NCBI GenBank assembly: GCA_016777565.1
Contig: JADHRF010000003.1
Location: 1-58,550 of the forward strand
Origin: Pelagibacteraceae bacterium
GTDB taxonomy: Bacteria > Pseudomonadota > Alphaproteobacteria > Pelagibacterales > Pelagibacteraceae
Reading direction: 5' to 3'
DNA length: 58,550 nucleotides
Part shown: one piece after another, positions 29,949-40,566 of the stretch
Layout: each line of letters opens with the position of its first letter
Numbering within the stretch: the stretch's first letter is position 1
Notes under the pieces: generated by a model
What the model was told of the DNA's origin: nothing
Database searches by the model: none
Seen by the model: only the letters and a program-made list of their open reading frames with translations
Translations under genes and position numbers: made by a program

Positions 29949-31091
29949 ATGCTTAAAAACAAAATTTATAAGTACTTTTTTGACGAGATTCTTAAAAATT
30001 TTATAACTATTTTATTAACCTTTACAGCAATTGCGTGGGTTGTAAGAGCAGTTAATTTTTTAGATTTACTAGTAGTGGATGGATATACAACAAGTATTTA
30101 TTTAAAATATGCTATTTTAAATATGACGACTATTGCAACACGATTTATACCATTGGCATTTTTGTTATCTTTAATCATATCAATTGTAAAATTTGAGAGA
30201 CAACAAGAATTACTAATTTTATGGACTACAGGTTTAAGTAAATTAAAAATTAGTAATATTTTTTTATTAATTGCATTTATTATTACTATAATTCAACTGA
30301 TATTAGGATTGTTTATAAATCCATTTTTATTAAATAATTCTAGAACTCTTTTAAACAAAACAGATGAACTACAGATAAATTCAGTTTTAAAATCAAAGGA
30401 TTTTAGTGATAATTTTAAAGGAATTACTTTTTATATAGATAAAAAAAATAGTAATGACGAATTAATAAATATTTTTATTCACGACTCAAATGGAAGTTTA
30501 AAAGTTTTAACAGATAGTTTAGAACAAGGAAGAAGTTCTACTGTAATTGCAAAAAAAGGTTTTATTAATCAAAATAAACTTATTTTATTCAATGGAGTAA
30601 TACAAAGCATTAATTCAAAAAATGAAATTAAAAATATTCAATTTGCAAAAAATGAGTTAAGTTTAAAAAATTTATCGACCAGAACAATAAAAAAACCAAA
30701 AATACAAGAAACTTCGACACACTTGTTACTTAATTGTATTTTTGATCAAAGTGAGAACCCTAATATAGCTAATTGTTCAAAAAAGAATTATAAAAATGAT
30801 GTTGTGCAGAATCTTTCTAGAAGGTCTGGTGCTCCTTTATATATACTGCTAGTTACTATTATAGTTTGTTTTTTACTACTTAATAAAAAAGAAGATAAAT
30901 TTTACTATTTAAAAAAATATATAATTTTTTTTATATCATTTATAATACTAATTTTGGCAGAAATTTTATTAAAGTACACTGGCCTTTCCGTACTATTGGG
31001 TATCTCGTATTTTATTTTACCTATAATTATATCTGCCATACTTTATATTTATTTAATGAAAAAAATTTTAACAGAGAAAGTTAAAATATGA
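29949..31091 (+). CDS. lptF: LPS export ABC transporter permease LptF
   Basis: YjgP/YjgQ-family topology: YFFDEILKNFITILLTFTAIAWVVRAVNFLDLLV; paired with a second permease and lptD. Confidence 0.92.
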   Translation: MLKNKIYKYFFDEILKNFITILLTFTAIAWVVRAVNFLDLLVVDGYTTSIYLKYAILNMTTIATRFIPLAFLLSLIISIVKFERQQELLILWTTGLSKLKISNIFLLIAFIITIIQLILGLFINPFLLNNSRTLLNKTDELQINSVLKSKDFSDNFKGITFYIDKKNSNDELINIFIHDSNGSLKVLTDSLEQGRSSTVIAKKGFINQNKLILFNGVIQSINSKNEIKNIQFAKNELSLKNLSTRTIKKPKIQETSTHLLLNCIFDQSENPNIANCSKKNYKNDVVQNLSRRSGAPLYILLVTIIVCFLLLNKKEDKFYYLKKYIIFFISFIILILAEILLKYTGLSVLLGISYFILPIIISAILYIYLMKKILTEKVKI

Positions 31092-32167
31092 ATAATGTGC
31101 TTAACAAATACTTAATTGTTAAGTTTATGAAAATTATTTTTATTACTATTTTAATTTTTTTTTGTTTGGGTATTGTATTAAACTTGTTTGAAGAAATTGA
31201 ATTTTTTAAAAATTTAGATTTATCGATTGCTTTACCATTAGTATTGTCTTTTTCTTATGTTCCAACCTTAGTTTTAGAATTACTTCCATTTATAGTGTTT
31301 TTATCCTCTATGTATTACTTTCTGAACCTAAAATCGTCAAAAGATTTATTATCGATTAAGGTTTTTGGGTATTCAAATATAAAGATAATTTTAATATTGT
31401 CTTTTTTTTCTTTTTTTATCGGTTTGCTTTTTTTGTTTGTTATAAATCCGATTACTTCTACTCTAATAAAATTTTATGAAACTGAAAAAGCACAATATTC
31501 CCGAGATGTTGATCACTTAATATCAATCAATAAGAACGGTGTTTGGATCAAGGAATTTAACAATGATAATTTTAAAATAATTAGCGCTAAAAAATTAGAA
31601 AGTGGGAGTTTAAAAAAAGTATCAGTCTATGAATTTGAAAAAGATGTATTAGTAAAAAGAGTTGAATCTGAAACTGCTATTATAACTAATAATCCTTGGA
31701 TAATGAAAAATGCCTATATATATGACATTAAAAGTGAAAGTAGTAGTTTTCTTGAAAATTATTATTTTTATAGTGAAAATTCTTCACAAAAAATTAATTC
31801 ACTTTTTAAAAATTTAAATACAATATCCTTTGTAGATTTAATTTTTAATTATGCTCAGTTACATGAAAAAGGTTACTCAAAAAAGCTACTAAGTGAAAAA
31901 ATTCACAAATTTGCCTCTTTACCAATTTTTTTATCTTTAATGGTAATTTTAGCATCGATATTTACAATCGGATCATTAAGGAGTAAGCAAAATTTTTATT
32001 ATATTATAGTTTCAATATTAACATGTGTTGCTATTTATTATTTTAAAGATCTTTCGATTGCACTGGGTCAAACTGATCAAATTAGTTTAATTTTATCAAT
32101 TTGGATGCCAATAATTATAATTAGTTTATTTTGCACTATAGGAGTACTCCAAATAAATGAGGAATAA
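31088..32167 (+). CDS. lptG: LPS export ABC transporter permease LptG
   Basis: YjgP/YjgQ-family; NKYLIVKFMKIIFITILIFFCLGIVLNLFEEIEFF; next to lptF. Confidence 0.92.
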   Translation: MNNVLNKYLIVKFMKIIFITILIFFCLGIVLNLFEEIEFFKNLDLSIALPLVLSFSYVPTLVLELLPFIVFLSSMYYFLNLKSSKDLLSIKVFGYSNIKIILILSFFSFFIGLLFLFVINPITSTLIKFYETEKAQYSRDVDHLISINKNGVWIKEFNNDNFKIISAKKLESGSLKKVSVYEFEKDVLVKRVESETAIITNNPWIMKNAYIYDIKSESSSFLENYYFYSENSSQKINSLFKNLNTISFVDLIFNYAQLHEKGYSKKLLSEKIHKFASLPIFLSLMVILASIFTIGSLRSKQNFYYIIVSILTCVAIYYFKDLSIALGQTDQISLILSIWMPIIIISLFCTIGVLQINEE

Positions 32168-34493
32168 TTTTTTTTATATCTTATTTTTTTTTCTTATTTT
32201 CTGTAAAAATCTTATAGGGCAAGAAATAGAAATCAATTCTACTAAAATGGAATATAATGATATCGATAAAACTACAATTTTTGAAGGAAATGTAAATTCA
32301 AAAGATGAAAAAGGAAATAAACTTTTTTCAGAGTACGCAAAATACAATAAGCTAAAGAAATTAATTGAAACACAAGGAAAAACAAAAATTATAACCTCTG
32401 CAAACTATGAGGTGCTAGGTAGCAATATAATATTTGATAATAATAAAAACTTAATTTACTCAAATAACAAAGCTATTATTATTGATAAAGATGGAAATAA
32501 TATTTCTGTAGAAATGTTTAGATATTCAATTTTAACTAATATATTTTTTTCTAAAGGAAACATTAAGATAAGAGATGTAAATAATAATAATTATAATTTT
32601 TCCGAAATTTATATAGATGAAAATAAAAAAAAGATTATCGGTTCTGATATTAAAGCTTTTTTAAATCAAGATGGGATTTCAGCTAATAATGAAAATGATC
32701 CTAGGTTTTTCGCAAACACTATGTTGCTATCTGAGAACAATAATACATTTGAAAAAGGAATATTTACTTATTGCAAAAATAGAGAAGGAGATAAATGTCC
32801 GCCATGGACCTTACAATCAAAAAAGATTAAACATGATTTAGCTAAGAAAACTATTTATTATGATAATGTTATCTTAAAAGTTTATGACTTCCCAATTTTT
32901 TTTTCTCCAAGATTTTCACATCCAGATCCTACAGTTAAAAGAAGATCAGGTCTTTTAGTTCCGTCTTTATCAAATAGTAATACTCTGGGCTCAGGTTTAG
33001 CTACACCATATTTTTGGAGTATTTCAAACGATAAAGATATTACCATAACACCAAAATTTTATTTAAATGAAAATCCACTCCTTCTAGCCGAGTACAGGCA
33101 AGATTTTCTTAACTCATTCTTGATTGTTGATACTGGTTATACAAAAGGTTATAAAAAAAAAAATAATATAAAATCAGATGGTGGTAGAGCGCATTTTTTT
33201 TCTAATTTTAATATAAATTTTATAGATGAAAAAGAAGAAAAAAGTAATCTTGAAATAAATATAGAGAAAGTTTCAAACGATACTTATTTAAAGATTTATG
33301 ATGTTAAAAGCTCATTGGTTGAGACAGGAAAAACTGTTTTAGAAAATAGAATTAATTTTATTTATCAAAATGAGGATTTTTCTTTTAGCTCAACACCTAG
33401 TGTTTTTGAAGACACAAATAAACTAGGGCACCATAGACATGAATATTTATTGCCTTTGTCAGCAGAGAAAAAAATTATGTCTAGTGAAAAGTATGGTTCT
33501 TTAGATCTCAATTCAAATATAAAGATAAGAAATTATGAAACGAACAAACAAACAAATTTCTTAATAAATAATATTAAATGGCAATCCAAAAAATGGTTAA
33601 GTGAAACTGGTATCGAAAATTATTTCGAGGGTCTGATTAAAAATGTAAATTATGAAGCTAAAAAAACTGAAAATTACAAAAATGAGAGCAAAAATCATGA
33701 GATAAATTCTGCTTTAGGATATTTTGCAAAATTTCCTATGTATAAAGAAGATTTAATTGCTAAAAATTTTCATTCTTTAACTCCAAAATTTCTTTTGAGG
33801 TACGCTCCTGGTCATATGCGTAAACTTGAAAGTGGTAGGTTAAATTATAGAAATTTGTTTAATTTAAATAAGATTAACGAGTCTGATATAGTAGAACCAG
33901 GTCTAAGCACTTCTATTGGTTTTGAATATAAAAAAAATAAAACTAGTGACTTAAAAGTTGTTGGCGACGAAATAGTTTCATTTTCATTAGGGCAAGTTAT
34001 TAGCGAAAAAGAAAATATGGATATTCCTTCTAGTTCATCATTAGATCAAAGATTTTCTGATATTGTAGGTGAAACTAAGTATAATTTTAATAATAAGATA
34101 GGTTTAAACTACAATTTTTCTATTGATCAAAGTTATAAAAATTTTAACTACAATGAAATTGGGACAGATATAAAATTTGATAATGCAAAATTCAACCTGA
34201 GTTATTTAGAGGAAAAAAATCATATAGGAGAGCAAGAATATATACAAACAGGTGTTGATTTTAAATTTAATAATTCTTCTGAACTGTCTTTTAGTACAAA
34301 AAGAAATATTTTAACTCGTTCTGCAGAGTTTTATAATTTAAGTTATAATTATATTAATGATTGTTTAAAAGCTGGAATAGCGTATCGAAGAGAATTTTAT
34401 ACAGATAGAGATATTGAACCTACAAACACTCTTATGTTTACGATTTCTATTGTTCCTTTTGCGCAAATAAACAGTCCAAGTTTTTCTAAATGA
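32157..34493 (+). CDS. lptD: LPS assembly outer-membrane protein LptD
   Basis: OstA-like N-terminus (ADKIEYNDIDKTTIFEGNV-like); FFSPRFSHPDPTVKRRSGLLVPSLSNSNTLGSGLATPYFWSIS; beta-barrel C-terminus. Confidence 0.94.
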   Translation: MRNNFFYILFFFLIFCKNLIGQEIEINSTKMEYNDIDKTTIFEGNVNSKDEKGNKLFSEYAKYNKLKKLIETQGKTKIITSANYEVLGSNIIFDNNKNLIYSNNKAIIIDKDGNNISVEMFRYSILTNIFFSKGNIKIRDVNNNNYNFSEIYIDENKKKIIGSDIKAFLNQDGISANNENDPRFFANTMLLSENNNTFEKGIFTYCKNREGDKCPPWTLQSKKIKHDLAKKTIYYDNVILKVYDFPIFFSPRFSHPDPTVKRRSGLLVPSLSNSNTLGSGLATPYFWSISNDKDITITPKFYLNENPLLLAEYRQDFLNSFLIVDTGYTKGYKKKNNIKSDGGRAHFFSNFNINFIDEKEEKSNLEINIEKVSNDTYLKIYDVKSSLVETGKTVLENRINFIYQNEDFSFSSTPSVFEDTNKLGHHRHEYLLPLSAEKKIMSSEKYGSLDLNSNIKIRNYETNKQTNFLINNIKWQSKKWLSETGIENYFEGLIKNVNYEAKKTENYKNESKNHEINSALGYFAKFPMYKEDLIAKNFHSLTPKFLLRYAPGHMRKLESGRLNYRNLFNLNKINESDIVEPGLSTSIGFEYKKNKTSDLKVVGDEIVSFSLGQVISEKENMDIPSSSSLDQRFSDIVGETKYNFNNKIGLNYNFSIDQSYKNFNYNEIGTDIKFDNAKFNLSYLEEKNHIGEQEYIQTGVDFKFNNSSELSFSTKRNILTRSAEFYNLSYNYINDCLKAGIAYRREFYTDRDIEPTNTLMFTISIVPFAQINSPSFSK

Positions 34494-35128
34494 AAAAATT
34501 TTCTGTATTAGCTATTTTGGTTTATATTTTTATGAGTAATTTATTATTTGTAAATTTACAATCACAAATTAATAATTTTATAGTTGTAAAAGTTGGAAAT
34601 ACTATTGTTACATCTGTTGATATTCAAAATCAAATAATTACAAATTTAATTGTTAATAAACAAGAACTTACTCAACTGAATATTGATAAAAATAAAAATT
34701 TTTCAGTACAAAGCTTAATACGTAAATCAATTAAAAAAAGTGAAATTGATAAATACAAAATTACAAATTATAATCCAGCAGATTTACAAAAATATATTGA
34801 AAATGTTGCAAAAAATTTAAATACTGATCAAAATGGCTTAAAAGAAATTTTCAAACAAGCGAATATTGACTACGATTCATTTGTAGAAAATTATAAAGTA
34901 GAACTTCTATGGAATACTCTAATTTTTTCGTTATACCAGAATCAGACAAATATAAATATGGTAGAGGTTAATAATGAAATCGAAAATTTGAAAGAAAATA
35001 CAAATAATGATGAATTAAAGAAACTTAAAGAAGCTGTTATAAATAGAAAGAGAGAAGAAAAATTTCAGTTATTCTCTAGGTCTCATTTCACAAACCTTGA
35101 AAACACCATTAATATAAACTTTCAATGA
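34490..35128 (+). CDS. surA: SurA N-terminal-domain-like periplasmic chaperone lacking parvulin PPIase domains
   Basis: Signal peptide; NNFIVVKVGNTIVTSVDIQNQI SurA_N-type start; located between lptD and pdxA; only 212 aa. Confidence 0.75.
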   Translation: MKKFSVLAILVYIFMSNLLFVNLQSQINNFIVVKVGNTIVTSVDIQNQIITNLIVNKQELTQLNIDKNKNFSVQSLIRKSIKKSEIDKYKITNYNPADLQKYIENVAKNLNTDQNGLKEIFKQANIDYDSFVENYKVELLWNTLIFSLYQNQTNINMVEVNNEIENLKENTNNDELKKLKEAVINRKREEKFQLFSRSHFTNLENTININFQ

Positions 35129-36081
35129 AAGATTTAATTGCAATTATCGCAGGTGAACCTGAAAGTATAAATTCAGAAATTATTGCAAAAGCTTGGAAAA
35201 AGAAAAAAATTAAAAATATTTTTATTATCGGTAATTTTTCTATTTTAAAAAAACAAATTAAGAAATTAGGTATAAAAATTCCACTTATAAAAATTCAAGA
35301 CCTTAAAGATGTTAAAAAACACAAAAAACTTTGTATACTTGATGTTCCTTTAAAATTTAGATCAGTTTTTAATATTAATAGGTCCCAAGTTAAAAATTAT
35401 ATTTTTAAATCGTTTGATATTGCGCATAAATTAGCAATTAAAAAAGAGGTTAAGGGTTTTATAAATGCGCCAGTCGATAAAAAAATTTTTAATAGTAAAT
35501 ATCCAGGTGTAACTGAATATCTGTCATATAAAAATAATACTAAAAATAAAGAAATTATGTTCATTCATAATAAAAAAATATCCGTTGTCCCACTAACTAC
35601 TCATATTAAAATAAAAAATGTAACAAATAAAATTTCTTTTAATTTGATAAAAACAAAAATAATATTACTTAATAACTCTTATTTTAATTTGTTTAAAATA
35701 AAACCCAAAATAGCTATCTTAGGTTTAAACCCACATAATTCTGAAAATGAACACAACTCTATCGAAAATAAAATAATTCGACCTGCCATAACTAAATTAA
35801 AAAAATTAAAAATAAATATAAATGGTCCTTTCCCGGCAGACACAGCCTTCAACAAAAATAATATATTAGCTTACGATGTACTTGTAGGGATGTATCATGA
35901 CCAGATTTTGGCCCCTTTTAAAGCTTTGTATGGTTTTGATGCAATAAATATAACGTTAGGGTTAAAATATATAAGAATTTCGCCTGATCATGGGACGGCT
36001 AAAGATATTATAGGGCTTAACATGGCAAATCCAGAAAGCTTAATCAATGCTATTAATTTTTTAAATAAAGTTAATGATTAA
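35125..36081 (+). CDS. pdxA: 4-hydroxythreonine-4-phosphate dehydrogenase
   Basis: AIIAGEPESINSEIIAKAW, GPFPADTAFNK, YDVLVGMYHDQILAPFKAL, RISPDHGTAKDI. Confidence 0.95.
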   Translation: MKDLIAIIAGEPESINSEIIAKAWKKKKIKNIFIIGNFSILKKQIKKLGIKIPLIKIQDLKDVKKHKKLCILDVPLKFRSVFNINRSQVKNYIFKSFDIAHKLAIKKEVKGFINAPVDKKIFNSKYPGVTEYLSYKNNTKNKEIMFIHNKKISVVPLTTHIKIKNVTNKISFNLIKTKIILLNNSYFNLFKIKPKIAILGLNPHNSENEHNSIENKIIRPAITKLKKLKININGPFPADTAFNKNNILAYDVLVGMYHDQILAPFKALYGFDAINITLGLKYIRISPDHGTAKDIIGLNMANPESLINAINFLNKVND

Positions 36082-36865
36082 ACCAAAAAAGTCTTTAGGA
36101 CAGAATTTTCTAACGGATAAAAATATTATAAATAAAATTATAAATTTTAGTGAAATCAACAAAAATAATATTCTCGAAATTGGTCCTGGCACAGGTAACT
36201 TGACAAGAAAAATAATAGAAAAAAAACCAAAAAAATTACTTTTAGTAGAAAAAGACAATTTATTAAGCAGAAATTTAAAAAATGAGTTTAAAAATTTTAA
36301 TAATGTTAAAATTTATAATAATGATATTTTAAAGTTTGATATAGAAAAAAATATTAATAAAGACACTATTATAATTGGTAATCTCCCATATAATGTTTCA
36401 TCTCAAATATTAATTAAACTAATAAGATTTAAAAAATGGTTACCTAAATTTAAAAGATTAGTATTAATGTTTCAAAAAGAAGTTGCAGATAAAATATTGG
36501 CCTCATATGGTTCTGAACATTACGGAAGATTAGCAATAATTACGGCTGCAAAATTAAAAGTAGTCGATTATTTTGATGTTTCTCCTAATAGTTTCTATCC
36601 CGTACCTAAAGTTAAATCTACAGTTCTTATATTTGAGCCAATTATAAATAAAGATTATAAAGTAAAAAATATTGAAAATTTAGAAAAAATTTCTCATATT
36701 TTCTTTTCCAGGAAAAGAAAAATGATAAATAAAGCATTTAAAATATTGTTTAAAGAACCCGAAGAAGTTGCAAAAAAAATTCATATTAAGTTAAGTTTAA
36801 GACCAACGAGACTCACTATTTGTGAATATTTTAAAATTGCTAAATTTTTTGAAAATTCTCTTTAA
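36074..36865 (+). CDS. rsmA: 16S rRNA (adenine1518/1519-N6) dimethyltransferase
   Basis: KPKKSLGQNFLTDKNII, EIGPGTGNLTRKI, IIGNLPYNVSSQIL, YPVPKVKSTVL. Confidence 0.97.
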   Translation: MIKPKKSLGQNFLTDKNIINKIINFSEINKNNILEIGPGTGNLTRKIIEKKPKKLLLVEKDNLLSRNLKNEFKNFNNVKIYNNDILKFDIEKNINKDTIIIGNLPYNVSSQILIKLIRFKKWLPKFKRLVLMFQKEVADKILASYGSEHYGRLAIITAAKLKVVDYFDVSPNSFYPVPKVKSTVLIFEPIINKDYKVKNIENLEKISHIFFSRKRKMINKAFKILFKEPEEVAKKIHIKLSLRPTRLTICEYFKIAKFFENSL

Positions 36866-36870
36866 TGATT

Positions 36871-37443
36871 TTATTTTGTTTCAGATATAATTATTTTTTC
36901 AATTTGAGAAAAACAGTACTCTAAATTATCATTTATAATTACATAGTCATAGTCTGACCAATGATAAATATCATTATCATAAGCTTTTAGTCTTTTAGAA
37001 ATAATTTCGATATTATCTTGATTTCTTTGGATTAGCCTTTTTTTTAATTCTTTTTTATCTGGTGGAAGTAAAAATATTTTTATTAACTTAAGTTCTTTAA
37101 ACTTTGATAATTGTTGTGTTCCCTGCCAATCAATATCAAATAAAACATTATTATTGCTATTTATTAACTCATTTACAGAGTCACGAGAAGTACCATAAAA
37201 ATTATCAAATATTTTTGCATATTCATAAAAGTCATTTTTGGAAATTTTTTTTTTAAATTCTTCGTGACTTATAAAAAAATAATCAACACCTTCAACTTCG
37301 TTTGGTCTAGGTTTTCTTGTGGTGTGTGAAACTGATATCTTAAAATTAATATATTTCTGCTGAATTTTTTTTGTCAATGTTGTTTTTCCCGCACCAGAAG
37401 GTGAAGATAAAATCAACATTTTGCTACCATTGCTGGAAGTCAT
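36871..37443 (-). CDS. gmk: Guanylate kinase
   Basis: MLILSSPSGAGKTTLTKKI, VSHTTRKPRPNEVEGVDYFFIS, DIDWQGTQQL. Confidence 0.97.
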   Translation of the reverse strand: MTSSNGSKMLILSSPSGAGKTTLTKKIQQKYINFKISVSHTTRKPRPNEVEGVDYFFISHEEFKKKISKNDFYEYAKIFDNFYGTSRDSVNELINSNNNVLFDIDWQGTQQLSKFKELKLIKIFLLPPDKKELKKRLIQRNQDNIEIISKRLKAYDNDIYHWSDYDYVIINDNLEYCFSQIEKIIISETK

Positions 37444-37463
37444 GTAAAAATTTTTAGATAAAA

Positions 37464-37703
37464 TTAGTTAGCAGCTTTATTTTCTATAAATTTTATAGCA
37501 TCACCTACTGTTAAAATTTTTTCTGCTTCGCTATCTGATATTTCTGAGCCAAACTCCTCTTCAAAGGCCATAACTAGTTCAACAGTATCTAGGCTATCTG
37601 CTCCTAAATCGTCTATAAAACTTGCTTCATTGGTTACTTTAGTCTCTTCAACTCCAAGGTGGTCGGCCACTATTTTTTTTACTTTTGAACTTACATCTGA
37701 CAT
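37464..37703 (-). CDS. acpP: Acyl carrier protein
   Basis: [22 protein letters not shown] (4'-phosphopantetheine Ser). Confidence 0.98.
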   Translation of the reverse strand: MSDVSSKVKKIVADHLGVEETKVTNEASFIDDLGADSLDTVELVMAFEEEFGSEISDSEAEKILTVGDAIKFIENKAAN

Positions 37704-37761
37704 TTAAATTCCTATTTTCAATTTATGATAAAATTTGTTATTAAATCAATATTATTAATTG

Positions 37762-38493
37762 TCAAGCCATATACATGCCTCCATTAACATGTATCGTTTC
37801 ACCTGTTATATAGTCAGATGCATCTGAAGCAAGAAAAGCAGCACAATGAGCTATATCCTCTCCTTTACCAAGTTCTCCACTAGGAATTTTTGATAAAAGC
37901 GTTTTTTTAAACTCATCATTAATCTTATCTGTCATATCAGTTTTAATAAAACCTGGAGAAATACAATTTACATTAATTTTTTTCTTAGCATATTCAATTG
38001 CTAAACTTTTTGAAAACCCAATAATACCAGCTTTAGAAGCGGCATAATTTGCTTGGCCAAGATTTCCCGTATGGCCAACTATTGAAGTGATGTTTATGAT
38101 TTTTCCTTTTTTGTTTTTAAGCATTTTTTTTATAGCATGTTTACACATTAAAAAAGTTGATGTTAGATTAATATCAATTACTTTTTTCCAATTTTCATCG
38201 TTTAATCTTATTGCAAGATTATCTAAAGTGATGCCAGCATTATTTATCAAAATATCAATTCCTTTTAACTCTGAATTACATGTGTCGATAAAATTTTCTA
38301 TTTCAGAGTGCTGATCGAGTTTAAATGGTTTTGTTCTAATATTTGTAAATTCTTTTTGTAGTTGATCTAGCTTATTTACATTTGTTCCTGTAGCTAAAAC
38401 ATTTGAGCCTAACTCATTAAATCTTTTTACTAAACTATAACCAATACCACCTGTTGCCCCAGTAATTAATATTTTTTTTTCTTTAAGATTCAT
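37762..38493 (-). CDS. fabG: 3-oxoacyl-ACP reductase
   Basis: ILITGATGGIGYSLV, NNAGITLDNL, YAASKAGIIGFSKSLA, YITGETIHVNGGMYMA. Confidence 0.97.
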   Translation of the reverse strand: MNLKEKKILITGATGGIGYSLVKRFNELGSNVLATGTNVNKLDQLQKEFTNIRTKPFKLDQHSEIENFIDTCNSELKGIDILINNAGITLDNLAIRLNDENWKKVIDINLTSTFLMCKHAIKKMLKNKKGKIINITSIVGHTGNLGQANYAASKAGIIGFSKSLAIEYAKKKINVNCISPGFIKTDMTDKINDEFKKTLLSKIPSGELGKGEDIAHCAAFLASDASDYITGETIHVNGGMYMA

Positions 38494-39415
38494 TTTTTAA
38501 ATTTTTAATATCATCTATTGAATTAATACTAAAGGAGTTACTATTAGGTAATATTCTCTTAACTAAACCCGTTAAAACTTTACCAGGCCCTATTTCTATA
38601 AATTCATTTATTTTATTATTATTCATGAAAATAATACTCTCTCGCCACCTAACTCTGGAGTAAATTTGTTGTACTAAAAATTTTTTAATATCCTCTGGAC
38701 TATTTTCTGATACACCAGTAACATTACTAACTATTTCAAAATTAGGTTTTTTAAATATTGCAGAGTTAATTTTATCTTTCATTTTTATTGCCGCAGGATT
38801 CATTAAGGAACAATGAAATGGTGCGCTTACAGGTAACGAAATACATTTTTTCTTATATTTTTTTAAAATATCTTTTAATTCATCTACTGGTTCTATGTTA
38901 CCGCTTACAATAATTTGCCCTTTGGCATTATCATTAGCTATTTCACAAACGCCCTTTGATTTAATTTCAAGTATATAATTATTAATTTCTTCAATGTCAG
39001 ATCCAAGTATTGCAAGCATCGAACCTCTTCCTACAGGTACAGCTTCTTGCATAGCTTTTCCTCTTTCGTAAAGTAAATGCAAAGAGTCATCAAAACTTAA
39101 TGAGTCAGCGCAAAGTAAAGCACTATACTCACCCAAAGAATGGCCGGCGAAAAATTTTACATTTTCCATACTGAAATTAAATTCATTTTTTAAAACTTTA
39201 AAAATTGAATAGCTTACTAATAAAATAGATGGTTGTGTATTCTGGGTAAGTTTCAACTCACTTTCAGGACCCTCAAGGATTAATTTGGATATTTTAAAGC
39301 TTAATTTTTCATCTGCCTCAGCAAATATTTTTTTAACAGCAGAAAAATTATTATAAAACTCGGACCCCATACCAACCAATTGGGAACCTTGACCTGGAAA
39401 CAATATAGCTTTCAT
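38483..39415 (-). CDS. fabD: ACP S-malonyltransferase
   Basis: FPGQGSQLVGMG, FAGHSLGEYSALLCA, VSAPFHCSLMNPA, EIGPGKVLTGLVKRI. Confidence 0.97.
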   Translation of the reverse strand: MKAILFPGQGSQLVGMGSEFYNNFSAVKKIFAEADEKLSFKISKLILEGPESELKLTQNTQPSILLVSYSIFKVLKNEFNFSMENVKFFAGHSLGEYSALLCADSLSFDDSLHLLYERGKAMQEAVPVGRGSMLAILGSDIEEINNYILEIKSKGVCEIANDNAKGQIIVSGNIEPVDELKDILKKYKKKCISLPVSAPFHCSLMNPAAIKMKDKINSAIFKKPNFEIVSNVTGVSENSPEDIKKFLVQQIYSRVRWRESIIFMNNNKINEFIEIGPGKVLTGLVKRILPNSNSFSINSIDDIKNLKNES

Positions 39416-39449
39416 TTGTATTAATGCTTTTTTTATAACATTATTAGTA

Positions 39450-39478
39450 TTGAATTGACGAATTTATAATAGTATAAA
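39450..39478 (+). promoter_or_regulatory. Predicted promoter of the rpsF-rpsR-rplI operon
   Basis: TTGAAT (39450-39455), 17-nt spacer, TATAAA (39473-39478), ATG at 39517. Confidence 0.5.
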
Positions 39479-39516
39479 ACCGTTCTTTTGATAAATAAAC
39501 AATTAATGATAGCAAA

Positions 39517-39852
39517 ATGAATTTTTACGAGCATACATTGATAGCAAAACAGGATTTATCCACTCCTGAACTTAATAATCTGGAAAAGAAGTACACAGAT
39601 ATAATCGTTAAAACTGATGGTAAAATTGTAAAAGTTGAAAAATGGGGACTACTAAGTTTCGCAAAAAAAATTAAAGCTTATAATAAAGGTTTCTATATTC
39701 ATTTTAAATTTGAAGCTGAGAACAAAACTTTAGAGGAAATTAAAAAAAATAGTATAATTGATAATTCTTTGCTTAGGCACTTAACTGTAAAGTATAAAAA
39801 ATTAGATGTAGAGACAGAATATTTTAAAGAGAATAATGAAAAGAAAAAATAA
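39517..39852 (+). CDS. rpsF: Ribosomal protein bS6
   Basis: [52 protein letters not shown]. Confidence 0.95.
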   Translation: MNFYEHTLIAKQDLSTPELNNLEKKYTDIIVKTDGKIVKVEKWGLLSFAKKIKAYNKGFYIHFKFEAENKTLEEIKKNSIIDNSLLRHLTVKYKKLDVETEYFKENNEKKK

Positions 39853-40108
39853 AAAATTTAATAAGAGACCGCAAAATCCTTTAAATAAACTTAGTTTATT
39901 TCAAAAAACTGATAACAGGTTTTCCAAAAAATGTCCTCTTTCAGGAAAAGATGCACCAGTTGTTGATTATAAAAATGTGAAATTATTAAAACGCTATGTT
40001 TCTGACACAGATAAAATCATGCCGTCAAGAATCACTTCTGTTTCGCAAAATAAACAAAGAAAATTAACAAGCGAAATTAAAAAAGCAAAAATTTTAGGTT
40101 TAATTTAA
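39836..40108 (+). CDS. rpsR: Ribosomal protein bS18
   Basis: [48 protein letters not shown]. Confidence 0.96.
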   Translation: MKRKNKKFNKRPQNPLNKLSLFQKTDNRFSKKCPLSGKDAPVVDYKNVKLLKRYVSDTDKIMPSRITSVSQNKQRKLTSEIKKAKILGLI

Positions 40109-40110
40109 TT

Positions 40111-40566
40111 ATGCAAGTTATACTTTTAGAAAATGTCTTAAAACTTGGAAAAATCGGTGATCTAGTTGAAGTTAAAAACGGTTTTGCCAGAAATTATTTA
40201 CTGAGACAAGGTAAAGCTCTCAGGGCGAGTAAAGAAAACATCGAACTTGTTAGCAATAAAAAAGTTGAATTAAATAAAAAAAATGAAGAAAATAAAAATA
40301 AATTCAAAGAAGTAGCTGAAAAAATTTCAAATAAAACCTTAAAATTTAATAAAGAATCTAAAGAGAATGGTGAGCTATATGGCTCTATAAAGCCCAAAGA
40401 AGTTTCGAATGCATTTAAATTAACTTTAGGGGTAGATATTAACCCGTCTCAAATTGATTTAAGGCAAGAGATTATAAAAATCGGCAAATACAAAATAAAT
40501 ATAAATCTTCATGCCGAAGTAACTGCGAATGTCAATCTAAGCGTTGATAAAATAGACTCTATTTAA
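40111..40566 (+). CDS. rplI: Ribosomal protein bL9
   Basis: MQVILLENVLKLGKIGDLVEVKNGFARNYLLRQGKAL. Confidence 0.97.
   Translation: MQVILLENVLKLGKIGDLVEVKNGFARNYLLRQGKALRASKENIELVSNKKVELNKKNEENKNKFKEVAEKISNKTLKFNKESKENGELYGSIKPKEVSNAFKLTLGVDINPSQIDLRQEIIKIGKYKININLHAEVTANVNLSVDKIDSI

Noticed and set aside
37704-37761. Promoter for acpP in the fabG-acpP gap
   Set aside because: Only weak -35/-10 combinations; AT-rich background makes such matches uninformative.
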